Below, one piece after another: positions 18,304-26,756 of a stretch of DNA of 64,000 nt (the first letter of the stretch is position 1; each line of letters starts with the position of its first letter). Source of the stretch: Microvirga tunisiensis (GTDB lineage: Bacteria > Pseudomonadota > Alphaproteobacteria > Rhizobiales > Beijerinckiaceae). The translations under genes and the position numbers were made by a program. The DNA is taken from assembly GCF_009296175.1 (NCBI RefSeq), contig NZ_VOSK01000001.1, positions 62,001 through 126,000 on the forward strand, written 5' to 3'. The notes under the pieces are model-generated. The model had not been told where the DNA came from. It did no database searches and saw nothing but the letters and a program-made list of their open reading frames with translations.

Positions 18304-18322
18304 CCGCCCGTTCTCCGGGCGG
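18304..18322. other. GC-rich hairpin near the IS6 remnant
   Basis: CCGCCCG, loop TTCTC, CGGGCGG: a perfect 7-bp stem just outside the 5' end of the transposase remnant. It could be a terminator shielding the downstream small gene, or a piece of the old element. No T run. Confidence 0.35.
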
Positions 18323-18382
18323 TGCCCTACCTTCGTAGGTTGTGTCACGCTCTGATCCCGTGGGCCCGATGCCGTCCCATTC

Positions 18383-18425
18383 ATGAACCAGAGCGATAAG
18401 TCCTATCGGGATTCAGGGGCTAATA
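18383..18425 (+). promoter_or_regulatory. LysR-type box variant plus CTAATA -10-like hexamer
   Basis: ATGA-ACCAGAG-CGAT (18383-18397) is a one-base variant of the ATGA-N7-TCAT box found before many genes in this window. Exactly 22 bases later is CTAATA (18420-18425), as at the other sites. The following AAGTCCTATCGG resembles the AAGGCTTATCGG after the boxes at 37520 and 44797. It precedes the small membrane protein gene at 18553. Weaker than the others because one half-site is degenerate. Confidence 0.5.
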
Positions 18426-18552
18426 GAATCCTGCAACGTGCTTATCTCTGTCACTGACGCACGGGTACATCGTTCCCAAGCGGCTCTCGACAACTCACTC
18501 CATTCGGCGGGTGATCTTCAGTACCGATGCAACAAAGGAGAGAAGGACCGAC

Positions 18553-18819
18553 ATGCCTCGTGTTCGACATAGAGATACGCCTGAGTACGCCATGGATGTC
18601 ATCGAGGGCGCCAAACCAATCAGCTCCCAGTTGGCCGCAGCGGCGGGGCTTCTCACCATGCTCCTGGTGGGGATGTCGGCTATGGAAGGTCCATTGACGC
18701 GGCAGGATCTCGCGGTTAACGGAACGGGCGCAATGGAAAGCCCATTCGCGGATGAACCTGGATTGCTGTGCTCGATTGGCGGCAAGATCGTGAATTGGAT
18801 TCGCGTCGAGGCCGCCTAG
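18553..18819 (+). CDS. Small single-span membrane protein, paralogue of 33088-33333
   Basis: About 88 residues from the ATG at 18553, with GGAGAGAAGG upstream. The N-terminus PRVRHRDTPEYAMDVIEGAK precedes one hydrophobic span, LAAAAGLLTMLLVGMSAMEG (about residues 30-50), then a polar tail. The same layout and several identical positions occur in the protein at 33088-33333 (RDxPxYAxDVIxxAKPxxSQ, then GLLxMLxxxMSAxExP). I do not recognise the family. It could be a small inner-membrane regulator or subunit. A LysR-type box lies 155 bases upstream of the start. It is followed 40 bases later by the zinc-ribbon gene. Confidence 0.7.
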   Translation: MPRVRHRDTPEYAMDVIEGAKPISSQLAAAAGLLTMLLVGMSAMEGPLTRQDLAVNGTGAMESPFADEPGLLCSIGGKIVNWIRVEAA

Positions 18820-18859
18820 CCACTCAGCCCGCAGCAACTGCTGGAGAAAGGGAGGATAC

Positions 18860-19078
18860 ATGGCCCAAAGGTTCTGTCCACAGTGCTCCTGCGATGCAGC
18901 ATCCGTCCTGAGCTTCGCCACGGATGATGGTGGCTTCGCCGCCGCTGTTCAGTGCCACGTCTGCGGCTTCGAGCAGCCCACTGACCGTGGCTTCGAGGAC
19001 GAGCAGACCGCTCGCGAGGCCGCAATCCATGATTGGATAGAGGACGCGGGGGCCCTCCCCTCAACCCGTCGCACCTGA
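18860..19078 (+). CDS. Small zinc-ribbon protein, Lar-like
   Basis: A 72-residue protein with strong ribosome site GGGAGG upstream. CPQC near the N-terminus and CHVCGFEQPT in the middle form a two-knuckle zinc ribbon. The tail EDEQTAREAAIHDWIED matches the EAIxxWN pattern of Lar-type restriction-alleviation proteins. Lar proteins of phages and plasmids relieve type I restriction; many chromosomal relatives have no known role. Length and spacing fit. Function here is only suggested by pattern. Confidence 0.65.
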   Translation: MAQRFCPQCSCDAASVLSFATDDGGFAAAVQCHVCGFEQPTDRGFEDEQTAREAAIHDWIEDAGALPSTRRT

Positions 19079-19176
19079 TTTAGCGCTTATCTCCCGTCAC
19101 CAGGATGGTGATGTGCAGCTTCCAGAGCTCGCGCTTGAGAGCCTCCAGGCGGTCAGGTGGCAGCTCTTAAAGATCT

Positions 19177-20280
19177 CTACCTTCTGTCAATCCGGTAATG
19201 GTGCAGTTTGTCCTCGTCGATCTCGACTCCGATGCCAGGTTTCGATGAGGGCGTCAGCCGACCGTCCTTAACCTCAAGATAATCGACGACGAGCTGGTCG
19301 GAGAGGATTGTATAAAAATCGAGCTCACCAGGCTCACCTGCAACGCGCGGAAAGGCCGATCCAAATGCGAGCCCGGCCGCGGCACCGACCATTCCATCAG
19401 CTTGAGAGCCGATGAGCGTGCGGGCGCCCAATCCTTCTGCAAGGGCGATGAGCTTCGCCGATTCCGTAAATCCGGTGCGCGTGACCTTGATGCTGAGTGC
19501 ACGTGCGGAGCCAGTCCACAATTCGCGAGCTGCATCCGCCAAGGTGGGTGCGCTTTCGTCGGCCATGACGGTGATCGGAACCTGCTGCGCAAGCCGCTGC
19601 CTGCCAATTGTGTCTCCGGCCGGACTCGGTTCTTCCACAAGGTCGACGCCGTGGTCGGCTATCGCAGTGAGCGCGCGGATCGCGGTCTCCGCGCTCCAGC
19701 CATGGTTTGCGTCGACGTAGATGTAGGCATCCTCGCCCACAGCCTTGCGCACCGCAGCAACGCGAGCGACATCTTCTCGGGGATTGCCACCAACTTTGAT
19801 CTTGAAGGAAGTGATGCCAGACAGGCTGGCAATTTTGGAAGCCTGTTCCCCAGCTTCGTCAGGATCGCCCATTGTCAGAATGCTGGTCACGCGCATCGCC
19901 TTGCCGTCGCCACCGAGCAACCGCCAAGATGGCTGACTGGTAACTTTGCCTCGTATGTCATGTAGTGCGATGTCGATGGCCCCATGAGCAGTGTTATTAG
20001 CAACAATCCAGGATACCCGCGCGTTGTTCTCCTCCACAGCGAAGGGATCGGCGCCCACGAGGGCAGGTTCGAACCAGAGCCGGATCGCCGCGATGATCGA
20101 GGCCTGAGATTCTCCGTAGACGAAGGAACGTACCACGGCCTCAGAAACGCCGACTGGCCCTTCGTCGGTATATATGCGCACCAGAACGTGTTCCGCACTG
20201 TCCAGCGTACCTGAGGCTGCTATCACGGGGTAATGATAGGGAATCGTGTAAGGTATGGCTTCTATTTTGGTGATCTTCAC
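19177..20280 (-). CDS. Mandelate racemase / muconate lactonizing enzyme family (enolase superfamily)
   Basis: A 367-residue enzyme with the complete active site of the muconate-cycloisomerase / dipeptide-epimerase branch: Lys160 and Lys162 in SFKIKVGG, metal ligands Asp190 (YVDANHGW), Glu216 (VEEPSP) and Asp241 (MADESAP), and Lys265 in SIKVTRTG. The enzyme abstracts a proton next to a carboxylate. It may be a cycloisomerase, a racemase or an epimerase. It is encoded beside a TRAP uptake system, suggesting that the transported acid is its substrate. A possible LacI operator lies right before the start codon. A degenerate fragment of a similar gene is found at 49103-49219. Confidence 0.92.
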   Translation of the reverse strand: MKITKIEAIPYTIPYHYPVIAASGTLDSAEHVLVRIYTDEGPVGVSEAVVRSFVYGESQASIIAAIRLWFEPALVGADPFAVEENNARVSWIVANNTAHGAIDIALHDIRGKVTSQPSWRLLGGDGKAMRVTSILTMGDPDEAGEQASKIASLSGITSFKIKVGGNPREDVARVAAVRKAVGEDAYIYVDANHGWSAETAIRALTAIADHGVDLVEEPSPAGDTIGRQRLAQQVPITVMADESAPTLADAARELWTGSARALSIKVTRTGFTESAKLIALAEGLGARTLIGSQADGMVGAAAGLAFGSAFPRVAGEPGELDFYTILSDQLVVDYLEVKDGRLTPSSKPGIGVEIDEDKLHHYRIDRR

Positions 20281-20282
20281 TT

Positions 20283-20296
20283 TGGTATGTTCCCAG
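20283..20296 (-). promoter_or_regulatory. Possible LacI operator half-match before the MLE-family gene
   Basis: On the minus strand ACTGGGAACATACC lies three bases before the start codon. It matches ACTGGGAACGTTCC at 21972-21985, upstream of the lacI-type gene, at 11 of 14 positions. One half-site (GGGAAC) is intact. Repressor binding here would block translation or transcription start of the enzyme gene. Confidence 0.4.
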
Positions 20297-20584
20297 TGTT
20301 AAGGCTGGGCGGCCTGAATGGTGGGCACGGTCGTGCAACTATTCATATATGCCCCCCAGCGAACAGCCCCGGCCCTGTAGCGGCGCCCGCCCGGTAACGA
20401 CGAGCGGGACTATGCTCTAACGCAATGTTGGCTCACAGATCCGATGCGCCGCCTTAGGCTGCATTCGGTGGCTAGGACAGCCATTGAACCATCGCATCGT
20501 CCAATCGCATGGCAATCCCGGAGCAGAGCATTCCCTGGCAGGATGGACGAGGAACTGCTCACCCATCTAAACTGTCGCCGGGGT

Positions 20585-20610
20585 GACACCGCAGCTTCCG
20601 TTGCGGTGTC
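20585..20610 (-). terminator. Hairpin after dctP
   Basis: GACACCGCA, an 8-base loop, TGCGGTGTC: a perfect 9-bp stem about 16 bases beyond the dctP stop. It would end or attenuate transcription between the binding-protein gene and the MLE-family gene. No T run on the minus strand. Confidence 0.6.
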
Positions 20611-20626
20611 GTTCGTATTTTAAGAA

Positions 20627-21691
20627 CTACTTCCAAGCCTTCAGGCCGAGCGTCGCGCCTACCGTCGAATTCCAGTCATCGATGCAGGCCTGGGTATTGC
20701 ACCGTTCGGCGTAGCGCTTGAGAACGCGGTTTTCAATCACGTCCTTAATCTTTGCTGCTTCTTCCTTGGTCGGCACAACTTCGATGAGGCCAGCGGGCTT
20801 GCCGTCAGGGCACGGTCCATTGGTGAGACAGCGCTGCATGTCGGCCTCGAGTTGCGCAGTCTTTTCCTGCATCCGGTGCTCGAGATCGGCCATGCTGGTG
20901 GACAGAATTTCCTGCTGCTTCGGTGTCAGGTTGTTCCAAGTGTCCAAATTGATGACGATGAAGCTTGCCGAATAGCCGAGGTTTATCGCTATCTTGTGCG
21001 TAAGCACTTCATAGATCTTCTGAGTATAAGTGCCGAGCAACGAGGCACTTTGGCAGTCGACCGTGCCGCGCTGGAGGGCGGTGACCACTTCGCCAAAGGG
21101 AATCGTGACGGGGACCGCACCCAATCCCTCCATCAGGTCAGATACGGTCGTCGCGAAGCTGCGGATCTTCTTGCCTTTCAGACTCGCCAGAGTAACATCT
21201 TTCTGCCCGGGGAAATTGCAGAATATTTGGTTCTGAGGCCAGGCGAAGAGTGCGAGAGGCTTCGCATTGTACTTGGTCGCAAGTTCCCTTTCAATAACGG
21301 GACGGTATGCCGAGTAGACCTTCTCGAATGCCGCAAGGTTTGGCGTAATACCGCCAAGACTTCCGCCGTTCAATGCGGGGCTGTCCTGGGTCACGTAGTT
21401 CATTGTGACAGAGGCAATGTCTATCGTGCCTTTCTTCATGAGGCGCATGAGCTCGAAGCCGGTCAGCCCCAGCTGATCAAAGGGCACAGCGTTCGCCGTC
21501 ATGCTGCCGTCTGATGCTTTCGGTAGTATTTCGTTGAAATATGGTTTCTGGAAATCGGTATACCAATGTGTGGAGCTCAATTCAGCCGCCACTTCGAACT
21601 TTGTGGCGTTGTTGTCGGCTGCCACGGCTGCTTGGCCGCAGAATGGCAGCAGAATGCCCGCTAAGGCACTCATAACGTACTGTCTTGTCAT
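20627..21691 (-). CDS. dctP: TRAP transporter solute-binding protein (DctP type)
   Basis: A 354-residue periplasmic protein with a clear signal peptide (MSALAGILLPFCGQAAVAAD). LSSTHWYTDFQKPYFNEILP, TIDIASVTMNYVTQDSPALN, LKGKKIRSFATTVSDLMEGL and PFGEVVTALQRGTVDCQSAS are the standard DctP elements, including the Arg of the carboxylate-binding site in KIRSF. Cysteine pairs near the C-terminus (RCLTNGPC and CNTQAC) may form disulfides. It delivers an organic acid to the DctQM permease encoded at 23699-25625. It is separated from it by the divergent lacI-type gene, sharing a control region with operator-like palindromes. Confidence 0.93.
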   Translation of the reverse strand: MTRQYVMSALAGILLPFCGQAAVAADNNATKFEVAAELSSTHWYTDFQKPYFNEILPKASDGSMTANAVPFDQLGLTGFELMRLMKKGTIDIASVTMNYVTQDSPALNGGSLGGITPNLAAFEKVYSAYRPVIERELATKYNAKPLALFAWPQNQIFCNFPGQKDVTLASLKGKKIRSFATTVSDLMEGLGAVPVTIPFGEVVTALQRGTVDCQSASLLGTYTQKIYEVLTHKIAINLGYSASFIVINLDTWNNLTPKQQEILSTSMADLEHRMQEKTAQLEADMQRCLTNGPCPDGKPAGLIEVVPTKEEAAKIKDVIENRVLKRYAERCNTQACIDDWNSTVGATLGLKAWK

Positions 21692-21917
21692 TTTTGATCC
21701 TCCCGTTGCCGAAACTATAGCCTGTTACAGCGCGCCGCGATCTCGTGGTGTTCGTTCTTAAATCGGCCGCATCTCTTCATCCGCTACGAGCGGCGCCTGC
21801 TTCCAAGCAGGGATCATCAAGATCCTTCCAAGTCGCGAGTCCATCCTGGCGGTGGAAACGGACTGCTTTCCTGGACAAGCGTAGACTCTTCTGATTCCGG
21901 AGCATAAGATCGTTACC

Positions 21918-21928
21918 GGAACCGTTCC
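21918..21928. promoter_or_regulatory. LacI-type operator palindrome 1
   Basis: GGAACCGTTCC, a perfect odd palindrome, preceded by GATCGTTACC. It is one of two matching sites in the dctP/lacI divergent region, 57 bases apart, both with the same GATCGTTAC lead. Spacing and symmetry fit a GalR/LacI dimer. Assignment to the neighbouring regulator is inferred. Confidence 0.6.
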
Positions 21929-21974
21929 CGCAATATGTCGGACAGTGTCCTTCGGATGTGGCGGATCGTTACTG

Positions 21975-21984
21975 GGAACGTTCC
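21975..21984. promoter_or_regulatory. LacI-type operator palindrome 2
   Basis: GGAACGTTCC, a perfect even palindrome within TGGGAACGTTCCTA, preceded by GATCGTTACT as at site 1. It lies 61 bases before the lacI-type start codon, where it could repress both divergent promoters. Confidence 0.65.
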
Positions 21985-22044
21985 TATGGTGGATGAAAGC
22001 CAGGCGCGAGTCAAGGGCCGGATTGGAGAAGCGGGAATGGAGAA

Positions 22045-23088
22045 ATGTCGACCAATGATGGCAGTTCAATGAAGCCGGGCCGAATCACCCTGCACGACGT
22101 CGCGGCGGCTGCTGGCGTTTCGAAATCCTCGGTCTCCCGCATCCTCGACGAACGGCTCCCGCGTTCGGAAAGCGAGTCCGCGAAGCGTGTGCGGCAGGTC
22201 GCCGCCGAACTCGGCTATGTGCGGGACATTTCCGCCGCCAGTCTTCGCCGGGGCAATACGTCAACAATAGGCGTCGTTGTCCCGCATTTGACCGATACGG
22301 TCATGGCGATGTTTTACGAGGCGGTTGCCCGCGCCTGCCAGAAGGCGGGCCTGTTTGCGATTGTGGTGGCCACCTCTAGAGATGAGCCGGAGGCGGATCG
22401 AGCAGCTGCGGAGACCCTGTTGGCCCGCGGCGTCGATGGGCTCATTCTGACCACAGCGCAACTGGGCGAAAAATTCACCCAGGAACTGCAGCTGCGCAAC
22501 ATACCGTTCGTTCTGGCGCTTCGAAGGAGCGGCAACGGACTCGCTTCGGTTGGCGACGACACGCTTGGCGGATATCTCGCCACGCGTCATCTGCTTGATC
22601 TGGGCCATCGAAAAATCGGGATCATTGCCGGCCTATCCTATTCCTCGTCCTCCAGCGACAGGCTGATAGGATATCGGAAGGCGATGGACGAGGCAGGCGC
22701 GGAGATCGCGGACGGCTGGGTCGTACCGTCGGGCTTCGACATCGAATCCGGGGCTGAGGCTGCCGCCAAGCTCATTTCGCATCCGGACCGACCAACCGCG
22801 ATATTTGCTGTCAACGACAACACGGCGATCGGCGCTATGTCGTGGCTCCCTTCGGCAGGGCTGTCGGTACCCGGCGATATTTCTATCGTCGGCTACAACG
22901 ACATTCCGATCGTCAGGCATTTGGCGGTCCCGCTAACGACGGTTCGAGTGCCCTTTGATCAGATCGCGACCGGGGCGATTGAACTGCTGCGCTCGACGAC
23001 ACTTGGGCCGAACGACAGGATAAGGATCGCAACGCCGACGCTCATTCCGCGACGCTCAACCGCACGAAACGCATCAAAGGATGTCTGA
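22045..23088 (+). CDS. LacI/GalR-family transcriptional regulator
   Basis: A 347-residue protein. The N-terminal helix-turn-helix reads ITLHDVAAAAGVSKSSVSRI, followed by the hinge (SLRRGNTSTIGVVVPHL) and a periplasmic-binding-protein-like sensor domain (HLLDLGHRKIGIIAGLSYSS, PDRPTAIFAVNDNTAIGAMS, GDISIVGYNDIPIVRHLAVP). It is transcribed away from dctP and toward the dctQM genes. Two palindromes between it and dctP are likely operators, so it should control its own gene and the transporter, responding to the transported acid or a product of the MLE-family enzyme. Confidence 0.94.
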   Translation: MSTNDGSSMKPGRITLHDVAAAAGVSKSSVSRILDERLPRSESESAKRVRQVAAELGYVRDISAASLRRGNTSTIGVVVPHLTDTVMAMFYEAVARACQKAGLFAIVVATSRDEPEADRAAAETLLARGVDGLILTTAQLGEKFTQELQLRNIPFVLALRRSGNGLASVGDDTLGGYLATRHLLDLGHRKIGIIAGLSYSSSSSDRLIGYRKAMDEAGAEIADGWVVPSGFDIESGAEAAAKLISHPDRPTAIFAVNDNTAIGAMSWLPSAGLSVPGDISIVGYNDIPIVRHLAVPLTTVRVPFDQIATGAIELLRSTTLGPNDRIRIATPTLIPRRSTARNASKDV

Positions 23089-23698
23089 GGACAAGGCTGG
23101 AAGACGCTGCGGCGTCCGCCTTCGGATTTGATCAATCCGAGGCGAAAGCTTCAGGGCTGGATGGAATCGTCCTGCCGGAAGCATTTAATTCGAGGGCGTG
23201 GCGCCTAGCGAAAGCGACAGGGTGTGTCCGCTAGATGTGGTTCGATACGCAGGCAGCGGCGACAGCATCGTCCGACAGCCCAGCCACGGCCAGGTTTCTC
23301 TATCTGGACCTTTTTTGACGTCTCACTTGATGAGGTTCTTGACACCGCCATAGATCGTCGCCAGTATGGGAACGATCCCGATAACGATCCTGACCGGTAG
23401 CCTAGGTACTAGGCTGTTGGGTTGAGGAGGAAACGTCGACATGCCTGGGAGAGCGGAGCCACACGTCGAGCGCGAACCCGCTTGGCGCGCCGCTGTCGTT
23501 CCAACTGCCGAGTGACTGGACGAATTTAAGGAACGTGACAGCGAAATTGCTGTCGGCCATGGGCCATTCGTACACCGCAATGATTGCTTTTGCGTTCAAA
23601 CGATACCGTGGGCCCCTGCCTGCCCGTAGGTGATGACGTAGAGGCAGTTTTTGCGGGAGTGCCGTCAGTCCCGCAAAACAGGAAGGGAGAACTTGACG
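23089..23698. other. Intergenic region before dctQ
   Basis: About 610 bases. Minus frames at 23323-23580 and 23402-23719 are open but unlike any family I know. A degenerate palindrome GGGAACGATCCC (23368-23379) resembles the operators at 21918 and 21975 and could be a third site. A promoter for dctQM is expected here. Confidence 0.4.
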
Positions 23699-24256
23699 AT
23701 GGAACGGATCTACGACCATGTAGAACGGGTTTCCCAGCTTGCCTCTTGGGTAGGCGGAGCCGCAGTCTTGGCTATTGCGCTGATGGTCACATTCGACGTG
23801 CTTGCGCGAAATCTCCTCGGCGTCACAATAACCAATGCGCCGGAGGTCGCCGGGTACATCTTCGCGGCAGCCATCGCATTCTCGTTCCCGATCGTCGTCA
23901 TCAGGCGCGCCAATATCCGGATCGACACATTGTACGTCCTTCTCCCGACACCGGCGGCGCGCCTTCTCGACGTGATCGGTGCGTTCGTCCTTTGCCTATC
24001 CGCCGGGGTGATCGCCTATTTCGCCGCTCAGACCTTCTGGGAGTCGTGGCAAGCCAATTCGACGTCGATTTCGTCGCTCAGCGCAAGGCTCTGGATCCCC
24101 CAACTGTTCTGGGCGGCCGGCCTGGTGCTATTCTTCGCGATGACGGTCTTCATCACTGCCTACGCTACGATCGCCTTCTTCAGGCGCCGGTGGAGCGATG
24201 TCGAACGCATTGCCGGCTTGCCTTCTCCAAAAGAATCGCTGGTTGACGAGTCCTGA
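23699..24256 (+). CDS. dctQ: TRAP transporter small permease (DctQ type)
   Basis: About 185 residues from the ATG at 23699, with GGAAGGGAGA upstream; the frame is open earlier but without a ribosome site. Four membrane spans are visible (AAVLAIALMVTFDVLARNLL, GYIFAAAIAFSFPIVVIRRA, LLDVIGAFVLCLSAGVIAYF, LFWAAGLVLFFAMTVFITAY). The first carries the conserved DVxxRN motif. It pairs with the large permease 70 bases downstream and the DctP protein encoded on the other side of the lacI-type gene. Inner membrane; Na+-coupled acid uptake is the family role. Confidence 0.92.
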   Translation: MERIYDHVERVSQLASWVGGAAVLAIALMVTFDVLARNLLGVTITNAPEVAGYIFAAAIAFSFPIVVIRRANIRIDTLYVLLPTPAARLLDVIGAFVLCLSAGVIAYFAAQTFWESWQANSTSISSLSARLWIPQLFWAAGLVLFFAMTVFITAYATIAFFRRRWSDVERIAGLPSPKESLVDES

Positions 24257-24326
24257 CCCCCTACCGCAGCGCCCCACAACATCGATATCAGGCTGCTCCA
24301 CACCGCTGCATTGAAGGTGATTTCCT

Positions 24327-25625
24327 ATGCTGGCCATTTTCCTGGTATGCTTGGTGATACTTGTTGCCCTTGCGGTGCCCGTTGCATCGATACTCCTGCT
24401 CAGCGGCATCTTCCTCGCTGACATCACGGGACGCGGGCGTTTCATCAATGCGATCGGCGACGTCTATTGGGAGAACAGCACGGGCTTCATCCTGATTTCG
24501 GTGCCCCTGTTCATTTTTCTCGGAGAGATCATGGTCCGCTCCGGGATAGCAGGGCGAATGTACAGCTCCGTGGCGCTCTGGCTAACTTGGCTGCCGGGCG
24601 GCCTGATGCATGCCAACGTCGCCGCCTCCACCCTGTTCGCAGCCACATCCGGGTCCAGCGTCGCTACCGTGGCCACGATCGGAACGGTGGCCTATCCCGA
24701 GATCAAGAAGCGCCGCTATCACGAGGGCATCTTCCTGGGCAGCCTCGCCGCCGGCGGCACGCTGGGCATTCTCATCCCGCCGTCGATCGCCATGATCATC
24801 TACGGGGTCATGACGCAGACCTCCATACCTGATCTCTACTTGGCGGGGATCGTTCCGGGTCTTATACTGGCAGTCCTCCTTTCCGGTACGATCTTCGTGA
24901 TCTGCAAGATCAAGCCGAAATGGGGCGGAGAGCAAACGATCGTCAGTTGGGCAGAACGGTTTCGAGCTCTGCCGGACCTGCTGGCTCCCATCGCCGTGTT
25001 CGGTTCGGTAGTCGGATCCATCTATGCTGGCATCGCAACTCCGACTGAGGCCGCATCGCTCGGCGTCACGGTCGCACTCGTCCTTTCCGCCTTCTACAGG
25101 ACGCTCAACCTGCAGATGCTACTGATCTCCTTCGAGCGAACCATGGTCACCACCGCGATGGTGCTCGGCATCGTCTTCGCTTCCATGTTCCTGAACTTCG
25201 TGCTCGGGTTCACGGGGATAAGCAATGCGGTCCTCGCCTATGTCACTGCGCTGGACCTGTCTGCCGTCTCGCTGGTGATGTGCCTGATCGTCTTCTACAT
25301 CCTGCTCGGCACTTTTATGGAGGAACTTTCCATGATCCTGCTGACGCTGCCGGTGGTATTTCCGATCGTGATGGACCTGAACGTCGCCGGATTTTCAGAC
25401 GTGTGGTTTGGGATCATCATCGTCCTGGTGATGGAACTGGGGCTGATCTCTCCTCCCTTCGGCATGAACCTCTTCGTCGCTCAGGCGCTGCGCACACGCG
25501 GCGGCCCGTTCAGCGACGTTACGCGGGGCGCCATCCCCTTCGCGGTGCCGATGCTTATCCTGATCTTGGCCCTCGTGGCCTTTCCCGAGATAGCGACGTT
25601 CCTTCCCAACTGGGTCAAAGGCTAG
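24327..25625 (+). CDS. dctM: TRAP transporter large permease (DctM type)
   Basis: A 432-residue membrane protein with about 12 spans. Family motifs include FILISVPLFIFLGEIMVRSG, LPGGLMHANVAASTLFAATS, GTLGILIPPSIAMIIYGVMT and MELGLISPPFGMNLFVAQAL. DctM forms the Na+-driven translocation path with DctQ. Length is normal and no frame damage is seen. It is followed 79 bases later by a cyclase-family hydrolase gene, which may process the imported compound. Confidence 0.94.
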   Translation: MLAIFLVCLVILVALAVPVASILLLSGIFLADITGRGRFINAIGDVYWENSTGFILISVPLFIFLGEIMVRSGIAGRMYSSVALWLTWLPGGLMHANVAASTLFAATSGSSVATVATIGTVAYPEIKKRRYHEGIFLGSLAAGGTLGILIPPSIAMIIYGVMTQTSIPDLYLAGIVPGLILAVLLSGTIFVICKIKPKWGGEQTIVSWAERFRALPDLLAPIAVFGSVVGSIYAGIATPTEAASLGVTVALVLSAFYRTLNLQMLLISFERTMVTTAMVLGIVFASMFLNFVLGFTGISNAVLAYVTALDLSAVSLVMCLIVFYILLGTFMEELSMILLTLPVVFPIVMDLNVAGFSDVWFGIIIVLVMELGLISPPFGMNLFVAQALRTRGGPFSDVTRGAIPFAVPMLILILALVAFPEIATFLPNWVKG

Positions 25626-25704
25626 TTCCAGGCTAATGCACCAAGGTACATGTGAGCGGTTTTCGCAGTAGTTCTCTGTCATTCATGTCAAGTGGAGGAA
25701 GATC

Positions 25705-26649
25705 GTGACGCATGACGTAACAGTAGATGACATCAAGCGTGCCTCCCGTGAGCTGTCTAATTGGGGCCGCTGGGGCGCCGACGACCAGATTGGCACGCTC
25801 AACAATGTGACCCCGGCACACATAGTCGCCGCTGCCGGGCTGATAAGGAGCGGCAAGGTGTTCGCGCTCGGCGTGCCGCTCTCGTGGCCGCTGCAATCGA
25901 CGCCGCAGAAGCGCTGGAATGTCATCCACACCTACATGGTGGATGGGGCGGACGTACATGCCGGCCTCTCGGTAGGAGGGATCCAATATACTGACGACGC
26001 CATTCACATGCCCGTCCAATGCTCGACCCACTGGGACGCGCTGTGCCACATCCTTCATGACAATGTAATGTATAATGGCGTCCCCGCGACCGCGTTCGGC
26101 TCGCGAGGCCCGGCAAAGAACGGAATCGAGAACACCGTCAACAAGATAGTCGGCAGAGGCGTCCTTCTGGACGTGGCCCGGTACAAAAACGTCGACCATC
26201 TGGAAAACGGCTACGCCATCAGCAACGACGAGCTCGATGACTGCGCGGCAGCACAGGGCGTTACAGTCGGGGACGGCGACTTCGTAATCATACGGACTGG
26301 ATATCAGGAACGCTTCCTAGCGCGCGGAAACTGGGACGGCCACTCCTATTCTGAGGCGCCTGGTGTAGCCTTCGAGAACTGCTACTGGCTCAAGGAGAAG
26401 GGCGTGGCAGCGATCGCCTCCGACACCTATTGTGTTGAGGTTCGACGGTACTACAATGATGGATTGAAAGATCCCTGGCATCAGGTCGTCATCCCGAGCA
26501 TGGGGATCACAATGGGCGAGATGTTCTACTTGAAGGAACTTGCCGAAGACTGCGCGCTAGACGGCGTATACGAGTTCTTCTTCTGCGCTCCGCCGTTGAA
26601 TCTCACGGGAGGTACGGGATCGCCGATCAATCCGCAGGCAATCAAGTAG
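25705..26649 (+). CDS. Cyclase-family metal-dependent hydrolase (kynurenine formamidase-like)
   Basis: A 314-residue protein starting at a GTG (25705), supported by AGTGGAGGAA immediately upstream. The Zn motif region reads HMPVQCSTHWDALCHI; in the family HxGTHxDxPxH is usual, and here CSTHWDALCH keeps the His, Asp and His. GVLLDVARYKNVDHLENGYA and FVIIRTGYQERFL follow family order. Members open lactams, lactones or formamides. The TRAP context suggests it hydrolyses a ring or amide of the imported acid. No signal peptide, so cytosolic. Confidence 0.88.
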   Translation: MTHDVTVDDIKRASRELSNWGRWGADDQIGTLNNVTPAHIVAAAGLIRSGKVFALGVPLSWPLQSTPQKRWNVIHTYMVDGADVHAGLSVGGIQYTDDAIHMPVQCSTHWDALCHILHDNVMYNGVPATAFGSRGPAKNGIENTVNKIVGRGVLLDVARYKNVDHLENGYAISNDELDDCAAAQGVTVGDGDFVIIRTGYQERFLARGNWDGHSYSEAPGVAFENCYWLKEKGVAAIASDTYCVEVRRYYNDGLKDPWHQVVIPSMGITMGEMFYLKELAEDCALDGVYEFFFCAPPLNLTGGTGSPINPQAIK

Positions 26650-26756
26650 TGGTTGAAATGTTTCGGGGCAGAAGGATCAACAACTCTGAAATGCGAATCG
26701 GGTTTCTCATTTTCGGCGCCTTTTGCTGAAGAAGATCCGTATCGCGGTGACTGCAG

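Larger units (their letters stand above)
20281..20626. other. Intergenic region between the MLE-family and dctP genes
   Basis: About 346 bases with no gene. It contains the possible operator at 20283-20296 and the dctP-end hairpin at 20585-20610. The remainder shows nothing recognisable. Confidence 0.5.
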
